64,000 nt of DNA from Neckera pumila (GCA_963969595.1 OZ018410.1:124001-188000), one strand, 5' to 3'; numbered from the stretch's first letter, positions 36,681 through 49,483 are shown. Notes: generated by a model not told the origin, from the letters alone. A program made the numbers and translations.

Positions 36681-36972
36681 TTCAACATTTTATAAGCTAT
36701 TTCAGCATTTCATGGTCTATTTCACTATTTCATGGTCTATTTCAACATTTCATGGTCTATTTCACTATTTCATGGTCTATTCCAGCATTTTATGGTCTTT
36801 TCCAGCATTTTATGGTCTTTTCCAGCATTTTATGGTCTTTTTCAGCATTTTATTGTCTTTTTCAGCATTTTATTGTCTTTTCTAGCATTTTATGGTCTAT
36901 TTCAGCATTATATGGTCTTTTCCAGCATTTTATGGTCTATCTCAGCATTTTATGGTCTTTTCCAGCATTTCA
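36681..36972 (+). repeat. 20-bp minisatellite, 14 units plus a partial unit
   Basis: Unit TCCAGCATTTTATGGTCTTT, with variants TTCAGCATTTCATGGTCTAT and TTCACTATTTCATGGTCTAT. Units start every 20 bp from 36681 to 36941, with a partial unit at 36961-36972. It lies in the 3' part of the TA element, downstream of the transposase. The open frames across it (36635-36991 and 36732-37025, rich in Phe/Ser/Trp) are by-products of the repeat. Confidence 0.95.
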
Positions 36973-37158
36973 GGAATTATTTCCTATCTAACACTAAATG
37001 CACTTTCGTACAAAAGTTGAAATGACCAAATTTTACTGTAGAGCTAAAATAGTGTTGGAATGGGTAAATAATGTTCTAACACTAACCTAGCAAATCACAA
37101 TTAGTGTTAGGTGGGACAATTAGTGTTGCCAGTACTGTTTACCAATTTTAGTGTAGTG

Positions 37159-38132
37159 TACCCCTGTGTCATTGCCACAACAAAAACGAAAGAAAAACAA
37201 TTTTTTTCTTTTTTTATTCATACACAAAACTTGGAAATGCAATAACTTCCTCATCCTAGGTCCAAACGCCACAAAACCAAGCCCGTGCACCCCTCCTCGC
37301 CGAGCCCTTTCCAACGGTACCAAGCAAGCCAAGGGATACACGGTCCGCGAGATCTCAACGTAACAAACAAAACAAACAAACAAACAAACTTAAGGTATGG
37401 ATGCCACAATTGGATGGATTGCTATCATTGGTGGAGTTTATGTACAACAACACCAAACATTCTTTACAAGACGAATTTCCATTTTTTTAACCGACTAGCT
37501 CTATCCTCAAACAGCTTTGTTCCAAAATAATGATGCCAAAAACCTTTGTGGAAAAATTTAGTTTCATAATATCTCATAGCTATTCATTATAAATTGAAGT
37601 TTCATTAGAAAGGTCTAAGGTTATTATCAGGGCTTTTTTTTTGGCTTTCTGGTGCCAGATTGCACTAGAAATTTAATCTGGCAATATAGCGTAAAAAAAA
37701 TAGCAAAAAACTTGGATGAAATCGCCCAAAAAAATTCAAAGTAGAAAACCCCCAGGATAAAATCGCAAGTGTGGATGAAAACCAAATTGTGATATGTGCT
37801 AATGTGATATTTTGTATCTGATCTGGATGATTGTTGAAATTTGAAGCACCACTACAAAATTTTATATTGCCACTATGGAACTTCTTAAAAAATGAAAAAA
37901 AAGCCCTGGTTATTGTAAAGACTATGCAAATCAAAGTCACAAAGTTGATCCACATTACAAAGTAGGAGACTGCATACAACTTTTTCTACAATATATACAA
38001 ATAAATTGCCTTCAAAGAAACTAACTTATCAAAAATTTGGAACATTATAATTTAGACCAAGTAAATAAAGTTGGTTTCCAGAGTGAAGTACCAATGACCA
38101 TGCATATTCATCTATATTTTCATGTCTCAATC
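37159..38132. other. Spacer, no gene
   Basis: A short less AT-rich stretch at 37260-37360, followed by (AAAC)n at about 37363-37388. Open frames here have no recognisable family. Confidence 0.5.
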
Positions 38133-39061
38133 TTAACCCCTAAAGTTCCAGGACTATATTTTCACTGAAAATGCTCAAAAATTGCTGTTTTTAGAAGAAG
38201 TACCAAATTTTCAAAAGAAAACTTTTTTGACACATCTAATCGTAGGATCTTGTAGTATTCTAAGTTGAGAACATGTGGTAAAAAATTTAGAAATTTCCAC
38301 CGCATGGATTGCAAGATATAAGCATTCAAATTCATTAAAATCATTTTTCTTGGCCCTACAAAAAACTAGGCAGCAGCAATTCACAAGCTCACTTTTTGAT
38401 GAAAAAATGTCCAAATTGGTGGTGCTATTTTGAATTCTTTTTCATAGATAAGTTGGTCACATGCTTGAAAATTTTTACATCATTTGGAATTGTACAACAT
38501 ATAGAAAAAAAATAATATGTAGATAGTATTAGAGAATGAGTCAAAATACTAAATTGTTAAGAATATAATTATGGAATTGAAAAATGTCAATCCCAATAGT
38601 TGCAATGTTGTAATAAACAATCTTCATCCTATGTTTTTTTTCAAAAAATATTGAAAATTGAGAACGATAAAGGACTTCAAAGTTTATTTTAGAGAAGAGA
38701 ATCCATAACTGCCTGCAAACTAAATATCTTCATAACTTTTGACATATTGATCAAAATGGAATGATTCAAAGCTTTCCACATATATATATATAACTCTAGA
38801 AAATCAATTTCAAATTTTTGTTTTTGAAAAAAGTGATTTTTTCTGATCTACCCGAGCTACCCAGTTACAAAAAAAAGTAACATACTAGGCCATCATTTTT
38901 GACTCGTATTTCCAAATGTCATGAAGTTTGGTGCATATGAAAGATATTCATTGCCTCCACCTTCTATTCTAATTTGGGCCAAAAATATAAAAGTCTATAG
39001 TCACACGTAGCCCAAAATTTCTATGTAACCAAAAAAAGTATATTGGTCCTTTAGGGGTTAA
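38133..39061 (+). mobile_element. piggyBac-like TTAA element, copy 2 (921 bp plus TTAA)
   Basis: TTAA at 38133-38136, CCCCTAAAG start, CCTTTAGGGG end at 39057, TTAA at 39058-39061. Collinear with copy 1 in the same orientation, for example GATCTTGTAGTAT, then GATATAAGCATTCAAA, then AAGCTCACTTTTT in that order. Confidence 0.8.
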
Positions 39062-39147
39062 AAGCCTATAAAAAATTAAGTGTTCTAAGAAGGAACCCTT
39101 TCCCTCCATCTTGAATTGTGATCAATCAAAAAATCAAATATGAAGTC

Positions 39148-39417
39148 CATTAGAGGGGATTTAGGGCCTTTAGAAGATTGCAAGCTCTCTTGTATTTTTA
39201 GACTACGTAACGCAACTGCAGCAGCTGGCTGATGTGGTACAGACTATGCCACATCAATTTTGAAAAAAAAAATGGCTTAAAATGATATTTGAATATATTT
39301 CTTTATTTTTATTTTAATAAGTATTTTTTGACAACTCGTACTGCTATTACCAGAATCGGGCCAGATTGAAGAACGGACTTGAAACGGCCCTCCAAAGGCT
39401 CCAAATCCCCTCTAATG
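39148..39417. mobile_element. Foldback MITE-like element, 270 bp
   Basis: Left CATTAGAGGGGATTTAGGGC and right (other strand) CATTAGAGGGGATTTGGAGC, both continuing into CCTTTrG, form an inverted repeat of about 27 bp. ATGAAGT occurs beside both borders but not at exactly equal offset, so the target duplication is unsettled. The symmetrical TTA inside the repeat is also compatible with a PIF/Harbinger-type TTA target. The interior is non-coding. Confidence 0.6.
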
Positions 39418-41007
39418 AATGAAGTATTCAATTCACGTATTGCCCAAAGACAACTCAAAATATTTCATCCACTAGAAAGACTATTGTAGTCACAAACACG
39501 CATACGCACCTTTTCTAATATCATCCCTGTATTTGAGAAGATCAACAATTTTCATGAATTATAATTTGATAGACCAAAGTCTTTTCAATAATAAAGAGTA
39601 TTAATAGCTTTGTGATGAAGCTTCTACATTTGTGCATAAGATATATATTAGGAAGGGAAAATCACCAAAGATGACACGACCATAGTTTCATGATATAGCA
39701 ACTTTTAGACTATAGCCTTTTGATCTACTTCTTGTTTAGATTTGAGGACCGATTTCACTACTATAATAAGTGGAAGACTAAGGCGGTACATCTATGTTGA
39801 ATATTGTTCTTTCATTCCCAAAACAAAGTTCAAGAGAACCTTTTAATATTTTTTTGTAATATCCAATACAAAATTATTGTTTTTTGAAAATAGTTTTTCA
39901 AAATTTTTGGCATCTATTTTAGAATTATTTTCCACTAAACCTGCCTTACCACTAAATGAATCTAAATATTTAGTTAAATCTCAAGATACCATGCAATATC
40001 CAGAGTTTGAGCTATGTTTGTCACAGTTAAGTACACAATCCGTGGAATCCACCTTGTCCATTTGTAGTGGCAAAAAAACTAACTTGACTAGAAAACGACT
40101 GCAATTAGAGTTTCACAAAAATTGAATTTGGCTAGGAAACAACTACAACTATAACTGATTGTTGTTTTTTGTAGTCAAAAATGCTGTAAAACTTGTTGTT
40201 TTATCAATTATAACACTTTCACTTTGCAAGACAACTGTGAGTGCTAGTTGACTACGAGTTTTTTTGTTACATGATTTGCAATCTAACATTTTCCTAGATG
40301 AGTTGTTCCAAAGCTAACCACTTCAAAAAACCAAACACTACAAGAGAAAGGGGTGTTTTAAGTGAGTTCTTAAATATAGTCCTAGACACATGATTTTAAA
40401 AATGACCTTTAAGTAGATTTTCAGCAAAGTTTCACTTAAAATAGATGCCAGGAGACAATCCTTTAGAAATAATTGTATGGCTTTAATCAACCACTACTTA
40501 AAAATCATGACCAAGCCTCAACAAAAAATCAACACATTTCTATTGTTTTGTACATTAACGTTGTTTTGTAGATTACTATCCAAATCAACAAGAAAGCAAA
40601 CCAAATCAACACCAAAAAATCAACAGAAAAACTAAATTTTCTTCTAGTAACTGTAACTGCCTTTTTCACTAATTTCAAATGTTTTTGTTAAGACACCAAT
40701 AGAAGTTGCTTGATTTCTATTGATTAAAAGACTACTAGAAAAATTGTGATCAAATCAAATATATTATCAATTTCAAAAATGTTAAAAAAGCATAAGAAAA
40801 TACTAATTTTATCAAAAAAATATACCAAAAATATTTTAATTCTCATGAATGGAATAATTTGGAAATTTTTAGAATGTTTTTATCATATTTCAAATTTTTT
40901 TTGAATCTTTTTTGAATACTTTAGACATTTTTAATATTATTCTTTGAATAGCTTTGGATAAATGACTAATGGACAAGGACAAAACTTAGATGTGTTATAA
41001 AAGGTTA
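39418..41007. other. AT-rich spacer with one MITE fragment
   Basis: No gene. Bases 40336 to about 40460 match the left half of the CACTA MITE at 41535 (CACTACAAGAGAAAGGGGTG, then AAATATAGTCCTAGACA). I found no clean partner end. Confidence 0.5.
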
Positions 41008-41817
41008 CTCCCTTTGTTCCAAAATAAATTTGGGGTTTCTAAGTATACTTGTCTCAAACTAAATTCAAAATTGTCTTTCTACAACTTCATCGACAATAGC
41101 TAAAGCTAGTTTGAACATCCTAAAGCAAAAGAATCCGCAGATGCCACACTCTATCTACAGTCTAAATAGCAATTTGATTCCTGCAAAGGGAATCAAAACG
41201 CAACCTCAAACCAGCCAAAGGTGATGAATTCAACCCACAATTGCACTAAATTTATTATTAACAAATATCTTGTTGAGAATTTCTTGGAGTTGAATCACAT
41301 AACATTGTTAGAATTGAATACAAAGAACATCATTGGACTTCCTTGCACCAATATTGCTTGGAGAATGATCCAAATTAATAGCAATGGAGCAATATCTCCC
41401 AAGAGGGAAAATTTATCGATTTCACTACCTATTTTCAATTTGCACCACTTCACTGTTGGCTTCCATTCTTTCATGCCTAGTGGAATTGATTAAAAGCTAC
41501 AATGACTATGCAATCCTCTGAGAATAGGGGCAACCACTACAAGAGAATGGGGTGTTTAAAATGAGTCTTTAAATATAGTCCTAGACATAAGGTTTTAAGT
41601 AATGACCTTTAAGGCAACTTTCAGCAAAATTTTACTAGAAATACATGTCATTCTAGTACAATTTTGCTAAAAATTGCCTTAAAGATTGTTACTTAAAACC
41701 TTATGTCTAGGACTATATTTAAAAACTCACTTAAAACACCCCATTCTCTTGTAGTGAACTCACGCACAAATCTAGCCATTTCCAAGAAACCCCAGATTTA
41801 TTTTGGGATGGAGGGAA
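41008..41817. mobile_element. Stowaway/mariner-like element, 810 bp
   Basis: Left CTCCCTTTGTTCCAAAATAA and right (other strand) TTCCCTCCATCCCAAAATAA, continuing into TTTGGGGTTTCT / TCTGGGGTTTCT, form an inverted repeat of about 33 bp. The CTCCCTCCGT-like start is the plant Stowaway/mariner hallmark. TA flanks both ends (41006-41007 and 41818-41819). The interior frame at 41221-41493 has no recognised motif. A CACTA MITE has inserted at 41535-41756; without it the element is about 585 bp. Confidence 0.75.
41535..41756. mobile_element. CACTA-type foldback MITE, 222 bp, nested
   Basis: It is an almost complete palindrome: CACTACAAGAGAATGGGGTG at the left and its exact complement at the right, with the arms pairing nearly to the middle. 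AAC flanks both sides (41532-41534 and 41757-41759), the 3-bp duplication of the CACTA superfamily. The near-perfect arms suggest recent insertion. Confidence 0.9.
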
Positions 41818-44760
41818 TACTTTCATGACTTTGATAAAGTTTATTCCAATAAAGGAGAAAAATATGATGTTCAATATTTATCCATATATCCTACGTGAAG
41901 GTGAGATTTAGATATGAATTATGTAATTTTTGGAATGTCTGAATGTTTGAAATATTACAAGCGAAATTTTTGAAGGGTTGGAGAAATTTTTTATCTGTAT
42001 TGTCTAAATTGTTAAATATTTTTGAAAATCTACATCATGCCTTCAATCCCCAAGGATAGGTTTACCAAAACAGAAAAACCTAAAAATTGCCAAACACAAA
42101 AAAATTTGGATGCCAAAATGCCGAAACACTGACACTAGTAGTTCCAATTGTTTGCAATCCTTTGCGGGTGAAAAAGAAACTATTTTGGTACTTAGGTGCC
42201 AAATCAAACCTTCAAGTACGGCTGTCAAATTTTCTAGAATTTAGAAGAAATATATTTTAAAATTTCATTCAAAATCACATTTTATATTTTTGAAATTAAA
42301 AATTTATTATTGTTGTTTAGAATTGAATTTTTCATCTTCAAAATTTTTTAATGAAAATCTTGAACAATATTACTTTCCCTTGATATGAAATTTTTTAACT
42401 TTAAAAAATATAAAGGTATTTTAAAAAAAACCCATAGGTAGAGTTTAATATAGATTGACTTGATTCAAATTGGATTACTTAATCCTTTATTAGGAAATAA
42501 TTTTTTTTTTTTAAATTTTATGTTTTTGAACTTACTAGGCATTTCTAAAAAAAGAGCAACAACTAGAAAATGGTCTCTTGCAACATTAGGGATTAAACTT
42601 GCACCCTAGCTTGTTTTTTTGTCTCATGTACAAAATTAATTTTTTTTCTCTCCATTATGTACTTTTTGCCAAGTCAAAAAAGACTACAAAATTCTATGGC
42701 AAGATAGCTTCATGTACAAATGATCTAATTAGACAAAAAATGATTTGTGAAAGATTTATGCCTCATTTCAACCCAAAAGAATTTACCAAAACATTTTAAG
42801 ATTTTAGTTCAAACAATGCAAAAGTGCTCTTGAAGAAATGGACTACTAAAATAATGAATCATAAATCTCCATAAATCACTATATTTAGATTATTATATTT
42901 TAGGTCATTTGGTCATGGCATGCTGCTGTCTATTTCATGTATAGATTGATAACATCTTATATATAATAAATCACAAAATAATTTTAAATTTTATATAAGA
43001 ATATTCGTGACTGCAATTATAGATCTAACTATCTGTATGGAATTTTAAATTTATAATGTACAACTTCTATTGTACATCAAGTTCAAAATATCCTTCTTCA
43101 ATATATTACTTTTTATGATTTATTTCTGGAATCCGCCAAATCTAAATAGGCTTGAAGACCTTAAGAATAAAAGATGCTTTCAAAATAAAAAATTAATTTT
43201 ATTATAATTATTGATAAATTGAAGACAATCTCATTTTATTATTGAAAAATTAGATTTCTTCTTAAAAAGTTACCAAAAAAATGATCTTTGGTTGAATACC
43301 TGTCTATAAGAATACTTTTCAAAAATTTATATTATATTGGATTGAGATGAAATTTTTAATACAAAAACTAGACTTTGAGATGAAACTTTTTTAATAATTT
43401 TTATTAAAAATGGATGCTATATGAATGAGAAAACAACTATAAAAGTTTATTGCAACTTCCAAAACATCCAAATTTTGAGTGATGGCATTAATAACAATAA
43501 GTAGGCATACTCTTTGAGCAAATAAGACTTCATGTGCTGTATTGGTTGGAGCTTGTAGATGATTGGGTGGTGAATGCAATGGGCACGGTTGTAATTGTGG
43601 GAGTCCCCAAGATAGGTTGGTTGCTGTTGTAGATTCGGGCAACAATAATTTTTTAGGGGTGGCAGTAGTAATTTAGCTTTTTTTTTGCAAAGAATAGAAG
43701 TTTTCTACATACAACTTTGCATGAGTTACAATAGTGGCTGTCTAGTTATATAATACAACTTTTATGAGTTACAATAGTGGCAATTTTGTCTTGCAACAAT
43801 GTGATTGAGTGGGTGACCTCATGTGGTAGAAAATACCACATTGACAACCATGTAAAAAGAGTACGTTGATGAAGTTCAATTAGGTTGTCAAACAGCACCC
43901 CATTTTCCTTTACTTCTACATTTCCAAGAACGACTTGTCCACAACAACTATCATACTACTAAATTATATCTCCCTCTGTAGTATCACAAATGCTACCATT
44001 AATAATTGGGGCTCATGCTTGCTATGCTATGCATTCATTGTATCACATATTAGTAAAATTTTGATATATTTGAATAGAATGCATGATAATGATTTCAATA
44101 AGTCTTTGAAATAATCAATTTTAATATTTTGTAAAAATATTTTCAATCATGCATATATAAAAATAATATTTTCATACAATGTTATATTACAAAAATAGAG
44201 TAGTAGTTTGCAATCACCTCTATAATACTACTTTTACAGCTTTTATGATTTCAAAATTCTATTGCTACTACCAAATGATTTGAGAAATTTATTCAATTGA
44301 AGCAATTTTGGATTTCACAACAATTAAGTTGTTCATGAAGTTTTTGAAATTTACAAGTTTTTTTTTCAATTCACCAAGTTTTTGGATTGCCATTGTTTGT
44401 AACAATTGAGTCAACTTTTGAATGCATTACAATAAATGTGTATCTTTTACAGTATTCGCCATTGCATATATTTCATTCATCATTCAATAAATTTCTACTG
44501 TATATTTCTCATTCAACGAAAAAAAAAATTGTTTTTGTAGTCAAAAAGCTTCATTTTCTTCTTATATTAGTACCTTGCAAATGCCTATAGAACCTTTCAT
44601 ATTCTTCTGAAAGCTTTCTCAAGGTCCCTAGTTGTTAATATAAAAAGACGAGGCGAAGGACTTTTTTAATCTTGCCAACTTAAGTGTTGAAGGATTCTTC
44701 AACGTTGCCTTGTCTTGTATCTTGTTTAGTTAATTATCGCACAGCTTTAGTTTTAACTTC
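41818..44760. other. AT-rich spacer, no gene
   Basis: Only short frames with no family. Around 43720-43800 the phrase ATGAGTTACAATAGTGGC occurs twice, a small direct repeat. Confidence 0.5.
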
Positions 44761-45692
44761 TTAACCCCGAAAGGACCGGCATGTATTTGTTGGCTGTGTA
44801 GAAATTTTGGGCAAGTACATGTGACTAGAGATTTCTATATTTTAGGCTGTAATTTTATTAGAAGGTGGACGTGAGGAGTATCTTTCATATGCACTAAATT
44901 TCATGACATTTGAAAATGTGAGTCAAAAGTTATGGCCTAATGTGTTACTTTTTTTTGTAATTAGGTAGTCTGGGCAGATAAGAAAAAGTCACTTTTTCCA
45001 AAAACAAAATATTGAAGTTGGTTTTCTAGAGTTATATATACGGAAATAGCTTTGAATCATTCCATTTTTATCAATGAGTCAAAAGCTATGGAGCTTCTTA
45101 ATTTGCGGGTAGTTATGGATTCTCTACCCTAAAATAAACTTTGAAGGCTTTTATCTTATTCAATTTTTCAATATTTTTTGAAAAAAAGAAAACCATAGGA
45201 TGTGAATTATTTAATACAACATTGCAACCATTGGGATTAACACTTTTCAATTCCATCATTAAATTCTTGACAATTTAGTATTTTGAATCATTTTCTACTA
45301 CTATCTACTTACTATTTTTTTCCTATATGTTGTATAATTCCAAATAAAGTAAAACTTTCAAGCATGTAGCTAATTTATGTAGGAAAATGATCCAAAGAAG
45401 CACCATCATTTTTGACATTTTTTCATCACAAAGTGAGCTTGTGAAGTGCTGCTGCTCTGTTTTTTGCAGGGCCAAAAAAATGATTTTAGTGAATTTGAAT
45501 GCTTATATCTTGCAATCCACGTGGTGGAAAATTCTGGAATTTTTACCACATATTTTGAAGTCAGCATACTAAAAGATCCTATGGTTACATGTGTCAAAAA
45601 AACTTTTTTTTCAAGCATTTGGTACTTGTACTAAAAATGACAATTTTTGAGCGTTTGCATTGAAAACATAGTCATAGAACTTTAGGGGTTAA
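44761..45692 (-). mobile_element. piggyBac-like TTAA element, copy 3 (924 bp plus TTAA)
   Basis: TTAA at 44761-44764, then CCCCGAAAGGACC; ends ACTTTAGGGG at 45688 with TTAA at 45689-45692. It is inverted relative to copies 1 and 2. The open frames at 45387-45634 fall in repeat sequence and shift frame between copies, so they are not genes. Confidence 0.8.
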
Positions 45693-48554
45693 GAGTAATT
45701 CTTGTGCACTTTTATACTTCTTATTGTCTAGTTTTCATGCCCATGACAAAAATATACTCATTGATGAGTTGTTTTTTCCAACTAACCACTCTATAAAAAA
45801 TCAGAAGACAAATAATATGATTCAAACATAACTACATGAATTTGCACACAAAAGAATAGATAAATTTATTTTTTTTCAATATGGAGAAACATACTTGACT
45901 TTCCAAACAAAATTTTGTGTAATAAACTCTAAAATACCAAGGAGCCCACTTTGGGCTTTTTGAAAATTTGGGTAGCCTCTATTGACTTCATAATTTGGAA
46001 TTTTTGCATGATTTTTTTAGTCATCATAATGTACATAAGAAGCTTTATTTCATGTCATTCTAATAAATATTACCAAAGTTAAAAGGAAGTTTTTGATTTC
46101 AATGTCAAATTGGGCGATAAAAGATATTTTCCAAAACATATTCATTATTTTTTTGGAATTTTATAGATTAATATTTACTCAAAAAAAATTAAACCATTCA
46201 ATTCCAAAGAATGAAGTAATAGTTATGAAGAATTTTATTTTGTGGGCAATGAAGGTAGAGAAAGCATATAAAGTTATTTGTTGCTCTTAATTTTGAAAAT
46301 TTCCAAAGTAAAAAAAGAAAGTTGTAACAATTTTTTACTAAAACATTCTCACCATTGGAATCAAAAATTTCAACTTTTTGTAAAAGTTATTAGCAAATTA
46401 GATTTTTCTTTCATTATGTACTACCTTCTAATTTTCAATTTTTTAAAAGATGAATATGAAAGTATTTTTGGTTTAAATTTTTTTCATATATTTTCAACTT
46501 ATTTTACAACATATAGATTAAAATAGATAAGTTATAGGACATACTGTATATGTTTTTCCTAAAATGTTGAAAGACAAAACTTCATCTTTTAGAAGAGCTA
46601 CAAAAGCCTACATTTTGAAGTGTAGGCACATTAAACGTGCAATCGGTGTGGATATAGTCATTCTAAATTTTGGAATATTATACTTGAAGAAGTTAACCAA
46701 AGGATCTTACAATTGAATTTGTGAAAATATAAGTATTGATGAAGATTTTGCCCTTGCTTTGAAGACAAGTATTTTGAAGCAGTTTTTGACTTGTAAACAC
46801 GTTGATCCTTTAGGAATTAATTTGATATTTTTAAAGACATAAGTTATCATATCTAAAAAATAGATATAGAAAATTTCATTCACAAGCAATCACAAATTAG
46901 AAAAATATAGAGTGACGGATTTTTTAAAATCAATTCTTTATTATAGGCCAATATTTTTTGGATTAAGATATTAGTACTTTATTAGTTCTTCAATAGTCTT
47001 AGATTGAATTAGAGGAGCAAAGTGATTTAGTTGCTTTTACCTTATGCCTTTTAACTTCTATTTATACCTACTTTTACTTTCTATTGTACGTAGGATTAAT
47101 GTTCACCAAGCACAAATAAAAACTTGATTATAAAATATAAGAAATTTCAAGCTCGTAATGCAAAACATCTAGCAATCCATCCCACATGCCTTTAACTTTA
47201 GCTAAGGAATGTGCAAGGAATTTTTATGTCTGAGAGGGTATCAATAAGATGGTTATTTTAGTTTGTGGCGATCATCATGCTACCATAACATACAAGCATG
47301 CCAACAATGCTTCAAAAATTTTGAACTCCAAAGATTGTTTTTTCTGTAACACCTATCTTTTTGTAGAAGCTCTTTGTCTAAAGTCTGGAGATTATTTTAG
47401 GAAGTATTTCCTTTTTGACCATATTAGCCTCCATATAGGATCAATAAATCCTAATCAATAATGGTGTGAATATGTAATAACTATCACAATACCAATGATT
47501 GTTGCTAACCTTGCTAAAGGCATGGTGGGCACATATTTCTATTTGTTGTTTTATAGATTCAATACACTAAATATCCTACTACTATCTGTAGTGACACTAA
47601 TTTATCAAAGTCACATCATTTTTAATTAATGTAAATTGAATTATTATTGTGTTGTAACACTTTGCACAAAGAAAATAATAATAAAATTGTGAAGCTTTGT
47701 TCCCAAAGTTGTGTCAAAAGTTGTGTAAGTAGTTTTTGTAGGAAAAATCATTTTATATAGTCAATGCCAATGGAATTTAAACAATAATCAAACTTTATTG
47801 AATGAAATTGAACCGGAAAAGTCAAATTTTTTGAAATTGCTTTTATTCAATTGCCTTTGATGCATAATTTTGTTTTCTAATTTTATTTGTTTCTAATTCA
47901 ACAATTTGTGTAATTGATAACCCTAGGATATAAAATAGGAACATATAAAGTTAAAAATTGGATAGACTGTAGTATTATAAGCAGTATACAAGATTAATAG
48001 TATAACATTTTGAATAGTGCAAGAATGTAATATAATAAGTGTGAAGGTTTTATATTAAATTGAAATGACAATTGGATGAATGTTGAATGAAACTAGACGA
48101 AGTAGACAAAATGGATGAAATAATAATAAAATATTTAAAATAATAAAAACTACTTCAAAATGTTTAAACTGACATAAAATATTTATTCTTGATGTCTTCA
48201 ATCAAAGTAGATATACTACAAATTTTAACAACATGATTAGTTAAAAATAATAAATAATTATATAAGAAGATAAAAAATACAAAGAATTTGCAAACAACTA
48301 AACAAACTCTTTTAGTGTAGTAATTATTTAAGACGTATTTACAATAATAAGCATTCATTTGAACTAATGAACTTAAATATATTTGTTTCACATAGATTTG
48401 CATTTGCCTCAATAAAAACATCAAGTAGATTTTGTTGAGGCAAAAGTAGATTTCTTTTAAACCCTGGAGAAATAAAAATTCATCATTTCTTCTAGTGTTT
48501 GGAGAAATAAGAATATTCATCATGTAAATCTTCAAAACATCACAATTTTCCTGA
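45693..48554. other. AT-rich spacer, no gene
   Basis: Open frames (46093-46526, 47249-47461, 48164-48607 on the minus strand) are low-complexity and unrecognised. TTCTTCTAGTG at 48487-48497 resembles the right end of a CACTA-type MITE, but no left end was found. Confidence 0.5.
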
Positions 48555-49483
48555 TTAACCCCTAAAGGATCATTGTCCTTTTGAGGGACAAATGGGATTT
48601 TGGACAAGTACTTACGGGCTGAATTATTGTTGTAATTTTTTGAAATTTTTGGGAAGATAGAAAAATTGGTAAGCTTTGTGGGAATATAATTGTTTTTTCA
48701 ATTGATGCCCAGGAACAAAATTTATGCCTATATAAGCTCAAAACAGGGGAGAGGGGGCAATAAAACAAATTTTGCTAAAAATTTAATTTTTTAATTTTTT
48801 TTTCCTTATAGATTATATTTTTCTCTTTGTGGAATGCTTTGATTCATTTCATTTGGATTTTTATGAGAAAGTTATGGACAATCTTGTTTTTTGGGCAATT
48901 AGAGCATCTTCTTGAAAAAATTAACTTGTAGGATTCAGTTTAGAATGCAATTTTTGCAATTTATCAAAAGAAAACTCCATATGGTTTAGTTTTTTTGCTA
49001 GAACAATTTCACCATTGGGATTAGTGCATTTTAATTCCATCTAAAAGATATTAATATTTTAAAATTTCCTTCTATCTTGTACTTACTTCTACTTAATCAT
49101 TTTTTTAAGAATGAAAATTAAGTTTTTTGAATTTTTTGTTTTTTTAAGACTCTCAACTTAATTCTTCACTACAAAGACTTAAAGCTCAAAACTCTATAGT
49201 GCAAAAAAGTTTAAGTTAAAATTGTTGAAGTCAAAAAGTCTAGCCGAGCAATGTGTTGAAAAATTTGTTATTTGTTTTTTTCACTTCAAACGCAGATATC
49301 TTGCAATCTGTGCGGTCAAAAATTATGAAATTTTTTCAGCACATTTTCATACTAGTTAGGTATAAGAGCCTATGATTAGATGTGCAAAAAGAACAATTTT
49401 CAATTTTTTTTACTCTTTGGTCTAGAAATGGCAGTTTTGAGAGTTTTTTTGGCAGAAAAAAGCCTTGGTCCTTTAGAGGTTGA
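48555..49483 (-). mobile_element. piggyBac-like TTAA element, copy 4 (921 bp), one end mutated
   Basis: TTAA at 48555-48558, then CCCCTAAAGGATC. The far end reads CCTTTAGAGG at 49479 followed by TTGA, one change from TTAA and one from GGGG. It is inverted relative to copy 1 and is the most diverged of the five. Confidence 0.65.

Larger units (their letters stand above)
34571..37153 (+). mobile_element. TA-inserting DDE transposon (pogo/Tc1-mariner-like), 2.58 kb, decayed
   Basis: Left terminus CACTAAAATTGGTAAATAG and right terminus CTGTTTACCAATTTTAGTG are inverted repeats with one mismatch in 19. TA flanks both (34569-34570 and 37154-37155). The symmetry extends outward by CAC/GTG, so ends at 34566 and 37158 are an alternative. 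The arms carry AACACTA/TAGTGTT words (three on the left, five on the right), as does the MITE at 25599. Inside are a broken transposase gene and a 20-bp minisatellite. Confidence 0.8.

Noticed and set aside
36681..36972. Regular 20-bp repeats that might suggest a CRISPR array
   Set aside because: Units are directly adjacent with no unique spacers, the host is a plant, and variants grade along the array: it is a minisatellite.
36635..37025. Two overlapping open frames of 118 and 97 codons rich in Phe, Ser and Trp
   Set aside because: They are translations of the minisatellite in different frames, with no start context and no family.
40336..40637. Complete CACTA element ending at TTCTTCTAGTAAC
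   Set aside because: The right side does not end in TAGTG and has no matching 3-bp duplication.
45387..45634. Short open frames similar to ones at 38162-38414 and 55075-55359, possible conserved peptide
   Set aside because: Similarity comes from the shared TTAA element; frames and starts differ between copies.
48487..48497. CACTA-type MITE right end (TTCTTCTAGTG)
   Set aside because: No left end with matching sequence or target duplication was found nearby.
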